30,380 nucleotides of DNA from an uncultured Selenomonadales bacterium (GTDB lineage Bacteria > Bacillota > Clostridia > Christensenellales > QALW01), in the NCBI GenBank assembly GCA_905200615.1, contig CAJKLB010000028.1:1-30380 (forward strand), written 5' to 3'. The translations under genes and the position numbers were made by a program. The notes below the pieces were generated by a model, which was not told the origin of the DNA, did not search any database, and was given only the letters and a program-made list of their open reading frames with translations. Below, piece by piece: positions 7,258-15,345 of this stretch. Positions within the stretch are counted from its first letter, which is position 1, and the number at the start of each line of letters is the position of its first letter.

Positions 7258-7812
7258 ATGAAGGCGATACCCAATATACTCTCTTTTGCCCGGCTGGCGC
7301 TTTGCCCGGTTTTTGTATGGGCGTTCTTTTATCGTTCGCCGATCGTGGCCTTTGCAATTTTTGCCGTTGCCTCCTTACTGGATGTGGTGGATGGGTTTAT
7401 TGCCAGGCGGTTTCACGCGATTACCACCTTGGGTAAAATTTTAGATCCCGTGGCGGATAAAATTTTACAGTTCAGTGCGGCGGTATGTTTTACGGTAAAA
7501 GGGATTTTGCCTTTGTTTGTGGTGATTATCATAGGACTGAAAGAATTGATGATGCTGATCGGCGGCGGCGTGATTTCCAAAAAACGAAAGAACATGGTGT
7601 ACTCCAATCAATTCGGTAAAATTGCTTCCTTTTTTACGTCAGCCAGTCTTGGTTTAATGTTTTTTGTGGATAATTATTTGAATTTTGCCGCTCCGGTTAT
7701 TTACGGAATCTTGTATGCTTCGGTGACTGTGAGTATTTTATCTTTGGTGCAATATGCGTATTTCACAATATTCGCGCCGAAAAAAACGGATAAAGGGTTG
7801 CCTAAAAAATAA
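7258..7812 (+). CDS. pgsA: CDP-alcohol phosphatidyltransferase (phosphatidylglycerophosphate synthase type)
   Basis: A 184-residue integral membrane enzyme that joins CDP-diacylglycerol to an alcohol, most likely glycerol-3-phosphate, giving phosphatidylglycerophosphate. The complete CDP-alcohol transferase signature is present: Asp42, Asp45-Gly46, Ala49-Arg50, Gly59, Asp63 and Asp67, read from LDVVDGFIAR and GKILDPVADK. Several hydrophobic segments flank it (about 5-40, 75-105, 120-160). The start follows AAAGGA. The gene lies 17 bases behind sigG, so the two are probably co-transcribed. Length and signature fit PgsA; other members of the superfamily such as cardiolipin- or inositol-forming enzymes cannot be fully excluded. 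Confidence 0.88.
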   Translation: MKAIPNILSFARLALCPVFVWAFFYRSPIVAFAIFAVASLLDVVDGFIARRFHAITTLGKILDPVADKILQFSAAVCFTVKGILPLFVVIIIGLKELMMLIGGGVISKKRKNMVYSNQFGKIASFFTSASLGLMFFVDNYLNFAAPVIYGILYASVTVSILSLVQYAYFTIFAPKKTDKGLPKK

Positions 7813-7826
7813 AAGTGTTATATAAT
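7798..7826 (+). promoter_or_regulatory. Sigma-A type promoter for the valS T-box transcript
   Basis: TTGCCT (7798-7803) and perfect TATAAT (7821-7826) with a 17-base spacer. The -35 element lies inside the last codons of pgsA; the transcript would start just before the T-box leader. Confidence 0.6.
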
Positions 7827-7839
7827 AAAAGAAATTATG

Positions 7840-8068
7840 CATGATGAAAAAGAGGAGTAAAGGCAGAGCCTTCCTTATCAGAGAGCGCTCCACGGGCTGA
7901 AAGGGCGCAGGCAGGCGGCTTTGAAGTAGCTTTTGAGTGCCCCGGATGAACAGGCAAGTAGTTCGGGCGGCCGGCAGCCGTTATTCTGCTTTTGAGCGCC
8001 GTCAGAGGAAAAAAGGTGGTACCGCGTAAGTTCATTGCGTCCTTTTATAAAGGGGCGCTTATTTTTTT
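7840..8068 (+). promoter_or_regulatory. T-box leader controlling valS (valine specifier GUA)
   Basis: A tRNA-sensing transcription attenuator. The diagnostic T-box sequence AGGTGGTACCGCG is at 8014-8026. The Stem I AG bulge AGAGAG is at 7880-7885, followed by an apical hairpin with the GGGCTGAAA loop. The likely specifier is GTA at 7926-7928 in the context GAAGTAGC, a valine codon that agrees with the valS gene behind it. The TGGT of the T-box bulge would pair with an acceptor end carrying discriminator A, as expected for tRNA-Val. The competing terminator has the stem GCGTCCTTTT (8037-8046) with AAGGGGCGC (8050-8058) and then Ts. Uncharged tRNA-Val would stabilise the antiterminator and let transcription enter valS. 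Confidence 0.92.
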
Positions 8069-8095
8069 GATTTTTCAGTAAAGGAGTTTGTAAAA

Positions 8096-10732
8096 ATGAA
8101 AGAGATTGCAAAACAGTATGATCCTTCAACCGTTGAGGAACGGCTGTATCGGCAGTGGATGGAAAAGGGATATTTTCATACCGAGGTAGACAAAAGCAAA
8201 AAACCCTTTACTATTGTAATGCCGCCGCCGAACATCACCGGCCAGCTGCATATGGGCCACGCCCTGGATAATATGATGCAGGATGCCGTAATCCGTTTCA
8301 AACGTATGCAGGGTTATGCCGCGCTGTGGGTGCCGGGTACGGATCATGCCAGCATTGCTACGGAGGTAAAGATTGTTGACGCTATCGCCAAAGAGGGCTT
8401 GAAGAAAGAAGATCTCGGAAGAGAAAAATTCTTGGAGCGCGCCTGGGAATGGAAAAAACAGTACGGCGGCAGAATCGTACAGCAGCTTAAAAAATTGGGT
8501 TCCTCCTGTGATTGGCAGCGGGAACGCTTTACGATGGATGAAGGTTGCTCTAAGGCTGTTACCGAGGTGTTTATTCGGCTGTATAATAAAGGCCTTATTT
8601 ATCACGGCAGCCGTATTATCAACTGGTGCCCCGAGTGCCGCACCGCGCTTTCTGATGCAGAGGTAGAATACGAAGAACAGGCTTCGCATCTTTGGCATAT
8701 GCGCTATTATACGCCTGACGGCAGCCAATACATAACGGTTGCCACTACACGCCCGGAAACCTATATGGGCGATACGGCCGTGGCGGTGCATCCTGAGGAT
8801 GAACGGTACAAAAATTTAGTGGGAAAAACCGTTGTTTTGCCGCTGATGAACCGGGAAATTCCTATCATTGCCGATGAATATGTGGAAAGAGAGTTCGGCA
8901 GCGGCGCGGTAAAGATCACTCCTGCACATGATCCGAACGACTTTGAGGTTAGCCTTCGGCACGATTTGCCGGTGATTCGCGTGATGGAGGATGACGGTAC
9001 CATTAACGAACAGGGAGGTATTTTTGCCGGTCTAAAGCGAGAGGAAGCGCGCAAAGCTGTTGTGCAAGCTCTTACCGAATGCGGCTGCTTGGTAAAAACC
9101 GAGGATTACACGCATAACGTGGGAACCTGTTATCGCTGTCACAGTGCGGTAGAGCCGATTATTTCCAAACAATGGTTTGTAAAAATGGAATCCTTGGCGG
9201 CGCCGGCGTTAGAGGCTGTAAAAAGAGGTGATACGGAATTTATTCCCGAGCGCTTCAGTAAAATTTATTATAATTGGCTGGAGAATATCCGCGATTGGTG
9301 TATTTCCCGTCAGCTTTGGTGGGGACACCGCATTCCGGCTTATTATTGCGACGCCTGCGGCCATACCGTTGTGGCGGAAAGCATGCCGGAGGAGTGTCCC
9401 AAATGTGGTCATACGCATTTCCATCAAGACGAGGATGTGCTGGATACTTGGTTCTCCTCGGCATTGTGGCCGTTTTCAACTTTAGGCTGGCCCGAAAAGA
9501 CGCCGGAGCTGGATTTCTTCTATCCTACCAGCGCGTTGGTGACGGGATATGACATTATCTTTTTCTGGGTAGCCAGAATGATGTTTTCCGGTCTGGAGCA
9601 GATGGGGCAGGTGCCCTTTAAAACCGTGCTGATTCATGGTATTGTTCGGGATTCTCAAGGTAGAAAGATGAGTAAGAGTTTAGGCAACGGTGTCGATCCT
9701 TTAGAGGTGATTGAAAAGTACGGAGCCGATGCGCTGCGCTTTTCACTGGCTATGGGCAATTCTCCCGGCAATGATATGCGTTTTTATTGGGAAAAGGTAG
9801 AGGCTTACCGCAATTTTGCCAATAAAATATGGAACGCGGCTCGTTTTGTGATGATGAATATAGAGGGGAAAGAACTGCGTGATCCCGCGGCATGTGAATT
9901 AGATGCGAGTGATCAGTGGATTCTTTCAAAATATAACGAGTTGGTGCAGGGAGTAACCAAGAGCTTGGAAAACTATGAGTTGGGGATCGCCGTGCAGAAA
10001 CTGTATGATTTTATCTGGAGTGAATATTGCGATTGGTATATTGAACTGACCAAATCCCGTTTACACGGCGAGGACACGAACGCGATGCTCACAGCTTGCA
10101 GCGTACTGAATTATGTGTTGGCCAATACGCTGAAGCTGCTGCATCCGCTGATGCCTTTTATTACTGAGGAGCTTTGGACGTCTCTTCCGGGAACGGGTGA
10201 AAGCATTATGATTTCACAGTGGCCCGAGGCACGGGAAGAATTTGCTTTTGACCGCACAGCCTTTGACGCGGTAATTGAAATTATTAAAAATATTCGTAAT
10301 TTGCGCGGTGAAATGAATGTTCCCTCCGGCAAAAAGACAGATATTTTCATTTATGCGCCTGAAATGGAGCAAAAAATGATTCCTTCAGGGATGTATATCC
10401 AGCGGTTGGCCGGCGGCACTAAGGTAGAATTTTTGAATAAAAAGCCGCAAAACGCGGGAGAATTTGCTGTGATAGTCTGCACAGGAGCCGAATGCTTTAT
10501 TCCCTTGGGTGAACTGGTGGATATTCAAAAAGAGCTGGCAAGGCTTGCAAAAGAACGGGATACGCTCAACGGCGAGCTTCAACGCGCGAATGGAAAATTG
10601 AATAACAAGGGCTTTGTGGAAAAAGCTCCCCAGAAGCTGGTGGAAGAAGAACGGGCAAAAATTGAAAAATATACTCAGATGCTGACAAAAGTCGAAGAAC
10701 GGATTCAAGCCCTTTCGGAGCTGAAAGCATGA
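8096..10732 (+). CDS. valS: Valine--tRNA ligase
   Basis: Charges tRNA-Val with valine using ATP. The 878-residue length is typical. The class I HIGH-type motif appears as PPPNITGQLHMGHALDN near residue 45, and KMSKS as GRKMSKSLGN near residue 525. The editing (CP1) domain includes TTRPETYMGDTAVAVHPED. Two zinc-type Cys clusters are present (CPECRTALS in the connective region, and CDACGHTV with CPKCGHTH around 420-440). GTDHASIATE and DVLDTWFSSALWP are ValRS signatures. The helical anticodon-binding domain (about 610-770) is followed by the C-terminal tRNA-binding coiled coil (about 805-878). The start follows AAGGAG. Regulated by the T-box upstream; the stop overlaps the yqeG start as ATGA. 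Confidence 0.98.
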   Translation: MKEIAKQYDPSTVEERLYRQWMEKGYFHTEVDKSKKPFTIVMPPPNITGQLHMGHALDNMMQDAVIRFKRMQGYAALWVPGTDHASIATEVKIVDAIAKEGLKKEDLGREKFLERAWEWKKQYGGRIVQQLKKLGSSCDWQRERFTMDEGCSKAVTEVFIRLYNKGLIYHGSRIINWCPECRTALSDAEVEYEEQASHLWHMRYYTPDGSQYITVATTRPETYMGDTAVAVHPEDERYKNLVGKTVVLPLMNREIPIIADEYVEREFGSGAVKITPAHDPNDFEVSLRHDLPVIRVMEDDGTINEQGGIFAGLKREEARKAVVQALTECGCLVKTEDYTHNVGTCYRCHSAVEPIISKQWFVKMESLAAPALEAVKRGDTEFIPERFSKIYYNWLENIRDWCISRQLWWGHRIPAYYCDACGHTVVAESMPEECPKCGHTHFHQDEDVLDTWFSSALWPFSTLGWPEKTPELDFFYPTSALVTGYDIIFFWVARMMFSGLEQMGQVPFKTVLIHGIVRDSQGRKMSKSLGNGVDPLEVIEKYGADALRFSLAMGNSPGNDMRFYWEKVEAYRNFANKIWNAARFVMMNIEGKELRDPAACELDASDQWILSKYNELVQGVTKSLENYELGIAVQKLYDFIWSEYCDWYIELTKSRLHGEDTNAMLTACSVLNYVLANTLKLLHPLMPFITEELWTSLPGTGESIMISQWPEAREEFAFDRTAFDAVIEIIKNIRNLRGEMNVPSGKKTDIFIYAPEMEQKMIPSGMYIQRLAGGTKVEFLNKKPQNAGEFAVIVCTGAECFIPLGELVDIQKELARLAKERDTLNGELQRANGKLNNKGFVEKAPQKLVEEERAKIEKYTQMLTKVEERIQALSELKA

Positions 10733-11220
10733 GTCTGCGGCCTACACTGCGGTATCGGCGCATCAGTGATATTCCTGTAGAGAAACTTCGGCAGATGGGA
10801 ATTCGTTTAGTGCTTGCGGATATGGATAATACGCTGGCGCCTTGGCATAGTACGGAAGTTCCCCCCGAATTTATCACTTGGATAAAAAACGTACGGCAGG
10901 CGGATATTGAGGTTTTGATGCTTACCAACAGCAAGGGAAGAAACGTCGATGTTACGGCGTGGCGATTGGGAATTGACGCGGTAAAAGACGCAAGGAAACC
11001 CATGAAAGAGAATACAAAAAATCTTTTGGCACGAAAGAAAATAAAGCCGGAAGAAACACTGATTGCAGGAGATCAGATTTTTACCGATATTCAGCTGGCC
11101 AACGCTTTGGGGGCAAAAAGCGTGCTGCTGGAGCCGCTTTCTAAAAGAGAATGGTGGTGCACAAAAGTTTTTAATCGCAGCCGCGAAAAGTTGATATGGC
11201 CGTTTCTGTTTCGAAAATAG
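10729..11220 (+). CDS. YqeG family HAD-IIIA type phosphatase
   Basis: A 163-residue cytoplasmic phosphatase-like protein of the HAD superfamily, subfamily IIIA. The catalytic DxDxT motif is Asp31-Met-Asp33-Asn-Thr35 in LADMDNTLAPW. Motif II is LTNSKGR, and the C-terminal GDQIFTDIQLANALG supplies the last acidic motif. These are the YqeG family hallmarks. The physiological substrate of most family members is unsettled. The gene overlaps the valS stop by four bases, so it is translationally coupled and under the same T-box control, an arrangement that may be incidental to its own role. Confidence 0.88.
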   Translation: MSLRPTLRYRRISDIPVEKLRQMGIRLVLADMDNTLAPWHSTEVPPEFITWIKNVRQADIEVLMLTNSKGRNVDVTAWRLGIDAVKDARKPMKENTKNLLARKKIKPEETLIAGDQIFTDIQLANALGAKSVLLEPLSKREWWCTKVFNRSREKLIWPFLFRK

Positions 11221-11237
11221 ATGTGTCAATACGGTTT

Positions 11238-11267
11238 TTGCATATTTTTTTCAGATAGTTCTATACA
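11238..11267 (+). promoter_or_regulatory. Possible promoter for pepP-efp-CD1247 genes
   Basis: TTGCAT (11238-11243) and TATACA (11262-11267) with an 18-base spacer, 37 bases before the ATG of the aminopeptidase gene. A second -10-like TATGAT lies closer to the gene. Called by consensus only. Confidence 0.4.
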
Positions 11268-11304
11268 AAACCGCGAAAATATGATATGATAAGGATGAGA
11301 GAAA

Positions 11305-12342
11305 ATGGAAAAGCTTCTACAGGAAAAATTTCCTCAGGCGGAAGCATTCGTTGTTTCCAATCCGGCGGATATTTTTTATTTAACCGGCTTCTTCTGCAGC
11401 GATAGTCTTCTATTATACGGAACGTCCCCTGTGCTGGTAACAGACAGCCGCTATGCCGTTGCCGCGAAAAGCGCGCGGGCGGAGGTTAGAATTGTTTCCG
11501 GATCGTATATCGAGGGAATCACTCAGGCCGCGAAACAAAAGGGATACCGTGTAATGGGAATTCAGGAAGAGCATCTGCGGACGGAAGAATATCTTTTCCT
11601 AAAAAAAGAAGAGTTCTCTCTTCTTTCAACCCACGGAATTTTTTGCAGCCTGCGGGCGGCGAAAACCGAGCGGGAAGTTCAAGCGATTCGGGCTGCGCAA
11701 GCCGTTACGGACCGCTCGTTTGAGCGATTCCTGCCTTTTATATCGGAAGGCGTAACCGAAAAGCAGCTGCGCGCCAGACTGGAATTTTTATTGTTTGATT
11801 CCGGCGCTGACGGGTTAGCTTTTGAAACCATTGTGGCCGGCGGTGTTAACGGTGCATTGCCCCATGCTGTTCCTTCGGATCGGCCGATAAAAAAAGGTGA
11901 ATTTATTACTTTCGATTTTGGTGCCCGGGTAGGCGGCTACTGCAGCGATATGACGCGTACCGTAGCTTTGGGATGCGTGAGCACACGGCTTTTGGAAATT
12001 TATGAGGCAGTGGATAAGGCGCATGAAGCAGGCGCTGCCTGTTTAAAAGCGGGAATATCCTGCCGAAAAGCCGATGAAGCTGCAAGACAGGTACTTTTCG
12101 AAGCCGGTTTGGGAGAATACTTTACACATTCTTTGGGTCACGGAGTAGGTATTGAAATTCACGAGCAGCCGCGGCTTTCACAAAAAAGTGAGGATATTTT
12201 AGTTCCGGGGCACGTGGTTACCGTGGAACCGGGTGTTTATATAGAAGGTTTTTGCGGGGTAAGAACCGAAAATATGTATGTAATTTCCCTCTCCGGCCAT
12301 GAAAATTTGACGGGGACGGATAAAAAATTAATAAAATTATAA
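11305..12342 (+). CDS. M24 family Xaa-Pro aminopeptidase
   Basis: A 345-residue cytoplasmic metallopeptidase that removes N-terminal residues preceding proline or splits Xaa-Pro dipeptides. The N-terminal creatinase-like domain spans about 1-120 (NPADIFYLTGF, VTDSRYAVAA). The pita-bread catalytic domain has all five metal ligands: Asp204 and Asp215 (FDFGARVGGYCSDMTRTV), His279 (HSLGHGVGIEIHE), Glu308 (VTVEPGVY) and Glu322 (VRTENMYV). The start is supported by AAGGATGA. The gene is followed after 22 bases by efp, a very common Firmicute order in which the peptidase is called pepP, pepQ or papA; the choice between aminopeptidase and prolidase is not certain. Confidence 0.9.
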   Translation: MEKLLQEKFPQAEAFVVSNPADIFYLTGFFCSDSLLLYGTSPVLVTDSRYAVAAKSARAEVRIVSGSYIEGITQAAKQKGYRVMGIQEEHLRTEEYLFLKKEEFSLLSTHGIFCSLRAAKTEREVQAIRAAQAVTDRSFERFLPFISEGVTEKQLRARLEFLLFDSGADGLAFETIVAGGVNGALPHAVPSDRPIKKGEFITFDFGARVGGYCSDMTRTVALGCVSTRLLEIYEAVDKAHEAGAACLKAGISCRKADEAARQVLFEAGLGEYFTHSLGHGVGIEIHEQPRLSQKSEDILVPGHVVTVEPGVYIEGFCGVRTENMYVISLSGHENLTGTDKKLIKL

Positions 12343-12364
12343 TACTATACAGGAGGAAACTTTA

Positions 12365-12925
12365 ATGATTTCAGCAGGCGAATTCAGAAAGGGCATTACA
12401 GTGGAGATTGACGGCAATGTTTACGTGATTGTAGACTTTTTGCATGTGAAACCCGGTAAAGGCGCCGCTTTTGTAAGAACCAAAATTAAAAATGTAATGA
12501 CGGGTCAGGTTCTGGAACGTACGTTTAACCCCAACGAAAAATATCCGTTGGCGCACATTGAGCGCAAAGAGATGCAATATCTTTATAATGAGGATGATCT
12601 CTATTATTTTATGGACAATGAAACGTATGATCAGATTGCGCTGAATAAGGATCAGGTGGACGCGGCATTGCCGTATTTAAAGGATAGTTTAGTGGTTTCC
12701 ATTAAATTTTATAAGGGAAACGCTTTTTCCGTAGAAGCGCCCAACTTTGTTGAGTTTGAAATTATTGACGCTGAGCCCGGCGTGAAGGGCGATACCGCTA
12801 CCAACGTTACAAAGCAGGCCACGATTGAAACAGGTTATAAGGTTAACGTGCCGCTTTTTGTAAATGTGGGTGACAGAATCAGGATCGATACACGAACCGG
12901 CGAATATATGGATCGTGTAAACTGA
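12365..12925 (+). CDS. efp: Translation elongation factor P
   Basis: Relieves ribosome stalling at polyproline by binding between the P and E sites. The 186-residue length and three beta-barrel domains are standard. The KOW-like N-terminal domain has the loop HVKPGKGAAFVRTKIKN with the conserved tip residue Lys32, so the usual modification site is present. The C-terminal OB domain contains the family signature TATNVTKQATIETGYKVNVP. AGGAGG precedes the ATG. It is in one run with the peptidase gene upstream and the small acidic protein downstream. Confidence 0.97.
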   Translation: MISAGEFRKGITVEIDGNVYVIVDFLHVKPGKGAAFVRTKIKNVMTGQVLERTFNPNEKYPLAHIERKEMQYLYNEDDLYYFMDNETYDQIALNKDQVDAALPYLKDSLVVSIKFYKGNAFSVEAPNFVEFEIIDAEPGVKGDTATNVTKQATIETGYKVNVPLFVNVGDRIRIDTRTGEYMDRVN

Positions 12926-12957
12926 TTGTTTCCCTAAAATTAAAGGAGGAAATTTTT

Positions 12958-13371
12958 ATGTCAGTTGAAAAAAAAGTTGCGTATCTGAAGGGACTCGCTG
13001 AAGGGTTAAACATTTCCGAGAATACTGCGGAAGGAAAAATGCTTCTGGCAATTGTTGACGCGTTGAATGCTGTCTCTGATGAATTAGAAGGTGTAGATGA
13101 AGAGCTGAAGCAGCTGAATGAATACGTGGAAGAGGTTGACAGTGATTTAATGGAGCTGGAAGAGGACTTTTACGACGATGACTGCGACTGTGACGACTGC
13201 GATGATGACGATTGTGATTGCTGCGATTGTGACGATTGCGATGAGGATGACGACTTTGATTATGACGAATATGAATGTCCCCAGTGCCATGAAATTGTAA
13301 GTTTCAGCGGTGATTTTGCCGAGAATGAGCTTGTTTGCCCTAATTGCGGCGCAAGTCTTGTAGAGAAATAA
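12958..13371 (+). CDS. CD1247-type small acidic protein with Asp/Cys-rich tract and zinc ribbon
   Basis: A 137-residue cytoplasmic protein without known function. Residues 1-70 form a helical N-terminal domain (VEKKVAYLKGLAEGLNISEN, EGKMLLAIVDALNAVSDELE) as in the clostridial CD1247 N-terminal family. Residues about 74-102 are a tract built almost wholly of Asp and Cys, coded by repeated GAC/GAT and TGC/TGT. A rubredoxin-like zinc ribbon closes the protein: CPQCHEIV and CPNCGASL separated by about 18 residues. AGGAGG is a few bases before the ATG. It is next to efp, as in other Clostridia. The family match is from memory of motifs; metal binding is inferred from residues only. Confidence 0.82.
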   Translation: MSVEKKVAYLKGLAEGLNISENTAEGKMLLAIVDALNAVSDELEGVDEELKQLNEYVEEVDSDLMELEEDFYDDDCDCDDCDDDDCDCCDCDDCDEDDDFDYDEYECPQCHEIVSFSGDFAENELVCPNCGASLVEK

Positions 13372-13378
13372 CAAAAAG

Positions 13379-13413
13379 AAACCGGTTCTTTTTAATGAAC
13401 CGGTTTTAATTTA
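13379..13413 (+). terminator. Rho-independent terminator of the pepP-efp-CD1247 genes
   Basis: Perfect 10-bp stem AAACCGGTTC (13379-13388) with GAACCGGTTT (13398-13407) followed by a T-rich stretch, seven bases after the stop codon. Confidence 0.8.
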
Positions 13414-13439
13414 TTAAAAAAACCACATAAAACTTTCGT

Positions 13440-13670
13440 TTTGCGTAACCTTTTCTCAGCGTGTCAAAAAGGTTCTCTCCATCTCTTTTAAAGGCGTGGG
13501 GCACCGGGCAAACTCCCGGTTGTCGGAAAGAAAGAAGTCAAAATTTTATCCCAAAGAGCGCAGGAGGGGCGTAAAACGTCCTGAGGAGCCGTTTACCGGA
13601 GAGGAACCCTTTCGATGTGATATATAAAAATTTTTTATATCTATTTGTTAACAGGCTTTTCGATAGACTG
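13440..13670 (+). ncRNA. Candidate structured RNA in the gene-free gap
   Basis: No protein frame is credible between 13414 and 13703, yet the stretch has dense base pairing. A long-range closing helix joins GGTTCTCTCC (13471-13480) with GGAGAGGAACC (13598-13608; one bulged G). Inside it are CTCTTT/AAAGAG (13483-13488 with 13553-13558), TGGG/CCCA, a strong hairpin ACCGGG/CCCGGT (about 13503-13520), and GGGGCG/CGTCCT with loop TAAAA (about 13566-13582). An alternative helix AACCTTTT/AAAAAGGTT (13447-13454 with 13465-13473) would exclude the closing helix. An AT-only hairpin (about 13622-13640) and a strong terminator (13671-13701) follow. Size and long closing helix would suit a 6S-like RNA or another clostridial ncRNA, but no family signature was recognised. 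The strand is assumed from the terminator and could be the opposite. Confidence 0.35.
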
Positions 13671-13701
13671 AGAAAAGAGGCGTTGTTTGCGCCTCTTTTC
13701 T
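13671..13701. terminator. Strong, probably bidirectional hairpin terminator
   Basis: Perfect 12-bp stem AGAAAAGAGGCG (13671-13682) with CGCCTCTTTTCT (13690-13701), loop TTGTTTG. It sits two bases beyond the stop of the minus-strand ADP-ribosylglycohydrolase gene and also closes the candidate RNA on the plus strand. The A/T-rich ends of the stem provide short U runs in either direction. Confidence 0.7.
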
Positions 13702-13703
13702 GT

Positions 13704-15140
13704 TTAACCTAAAAACGTCATGGGAATAAGAGCCACATCGGAATGACCTTCACAGGTGATTTCTAAAATTACCCTGTTTTTAGCCTGCACGTTTTCACCG
13801 GCAGTAATCGTAAACGCGGTGGAAGCGCCTTCTTTTTGTTCCATCCGATTCACCAAAATATTTTTCTTTCCGCCGCAAACACTCCAGCCCTCCGGTAAAA
13901 TAAACCGCAGTTCAAAATGTTTTTGAGAGCGAAACTTGTTTTTTACCGTGACTTTTACGCCGATTTCGCCTCCGGGCTCAATGTCCGGCGCGCGATCATA
14001 ATCAATTTGGACGCTTGAAAGAATGAAATCCATTGTAAAAGAATACGGTGAACGCATGGAAAGCTCTTTTACAAAAGCGCTTCCGTAAAATTTTTCCGTA
14101 TCTTTTGGGCTGAATGTTGTAGCGGATTCAACGATCTGAACGGATTTGTTTTTAAGCATAATGGGGTGCATTGCGGTAATCGTATCTGTAAGCGCCGTAC
14201 AGGAAAGCGGAATCCCGTAAGCCGCGCCCCGGTTTATGGCTACCGTAACAATGCTGTCTCCGATATATTCACGCCAATCGTCGGGAATAATTTTTGTGCC
14301 GTGCATAATCCCAAGCACGGATCCCGCTGTTGCTGCGGTGCAGTCGGTATCATCTCCGCAATTTACGGCAAGGATCAATGTCTTTTTAAAGTCTCCTTCC
14401 CCGTAGAGCAGGCCGATAATAGCATAAGCTACATTGGCCGGAGCCTGAAACCACCCCAACTCCGGATCCGCAAGGGAGGCCTTGGTAACTGCTTCACGGG
14501 CTTCCTGCCAGCTTTTTCCGCTTTCATAGGCATCCACCACGGTCTTTACAAACTGATACAGTCTGCATGTTTGCGGAACATTGGAAAGACCGATTTCTAT
14601 CAATTTTTTAATATCTGAAATCACAAAAGCGGCGCTTTCAAGCGCGGCCACAAAAAGCGTTGCGTAAGTACCTTCGGACATACCGTGATCCACACAGGCA
14701 TCCATATAGCCAAAACGCAAGGTCTCCTCAATAAGGCACGGATTCAGGCAGGCCCAAACTTCAGTACGGATCCAAGCGCCGTTGGAATGCTTCCATTCAT
14801 TTTGATATTCTCCTGAAAGCGGCGGAACCAATCCGCGCGTCATATTGGCTTTGCCGATGCCGTATTCATTCCAGTAGGGGGAAATATATTCCTGCCAGTA
14901 TTCGCCTAAAATACGCTCATTTAATTTCTGCGGCCCGTTTTCAAGCAGCGCCAGCAGCCATATAAGCTGAAGATCAAGGTCATCATTGGGCAAAGGATTT
15001 CCCGGAGGGGACGTAAAACCTGAGATATCCAATACCTGCTGCTTTCCCTCAAAAGGCGTGCCGAGGGTTCCCCCGATATTTTTTCCCAGCCAACACGCAT
15101 AAATTTTATCCCGAAGCTCATCTTTGTTTAATTGAATCAT
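13704..15140 (-). CDS. ADP-ribosylglycohydrolase family protein with C-terminal beta-sandwich
   Basis: A 478-residue protein of the DraG/ARH family. Members hydrolyse ADP-ribose linkages or related N- and O-glycosidic bonds using two metal ions; the substrate here is unknown. The N-terminal part has KIYACWLGKNIGGTLGTPFE and the first acidic cluster NDDLDLQLIWL (where classical DraG proteins have TDDT-type residues). The second metal motif is NCGDDTDCTAATAGSVLGI (about residues 260-280). Residues about 375-478 look like an added immunoglobulin-like domain (VTVKNKF, LPEGWSV) as seen in sugar-active proteins. No signal peptide, so cytoplasmic. GGGAG precedes the ATG. The GH99-like neighbour upstream suggests a role in carbohydrate rather than protein ADP-ribose metabolism; this is an inference. 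Confidence 0.85.
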   Translation of the reverse strand: MIQLNKDELRDKIYACWLGKNIGGTLGTPFEGKQQVLDISGFTSPPGNPLPNDDLDLQLIWLLALLENGPQKLNERILGEYWQEYISPYWNEYGIGKANMTRGLVPPLSGEYQNEWKHSNGAWIRTEVWACLNPCLIEETLRFGYMDACVDHGMSEGTYATLFVAALESAAFVISDIKKLIEIGLSNVPQTCRLYQFVKTVVDAYESGKSWQEAREAVTKASLADPELGWFQAPANVAYAIIGLLYGEGDFKKTLILAVNCGDDTDCTAATAGSVLGIMHGTKIIPDDWREYIGDSIVTVAINRGAAYGIPLSCTALTDTITAMHPIMLKNKSVQIVESATTFSPKDTEKFYGSAFVKELSMRSPYSFTMDFILSSVQIDYDRAPDIEPGGEIGVKVTVKNKFRSQKHFELRFILPEGWSVCGGKKNILVNRMEQKEGASTAFTITAGENVQAKNRVILEITCEGHSDVALIPMTFLG

Positions 15141-15175
15141 GATAAAAATCTCCCGTATGTTTTAAATTTATAATA

Positions 15176-15214
15176 ATGATACCATAACGCTTTTGAAATT
15201 TCAATAGAAATTTC
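15176..15214 (-). promoter_or_regulatory. Promoter with overlapping palindromic repeats before the ADP-ribosylglycohydrolase gene
   Basis: On the minus strand TTGAAA (15204-15199) and TATCAT (15181-15176) are 17 bases apart, about 35 bases before the start codon. The self-complementary octamer GAAATTTC occurs at 15195-15202, over the -35 box, and again at 15207-15214, twelve bases away. Two such sites spaced near one helical turn look like an operator for a dimeric repressor. The rest of the 205-base gap is AT-rich and shows nothing else. Confidence 0.45.
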
Positions 15215-15345
15215 AGATATTTAAGGTAATGTACAAAAATTTAAAAATAAGCAAAACCCAATACACGCAAAAAATAAACATGAACAAATATGCACATATG
15301 CATTAATAAAAAATCACCTTTATTTTGCGCTTTTTATAATTGTGA

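Noticed and set aside
13440..13608. Naming the structured region as 6S RNA or a known riboswitch
   Set aside because: The long closing helix would suit 6S, but no conserved family sequence could be recalled, and cores of purine, SAM, glycine, c-di-GMP, THF and TPP riboswitches did not match. Left as an unnamed candidate.
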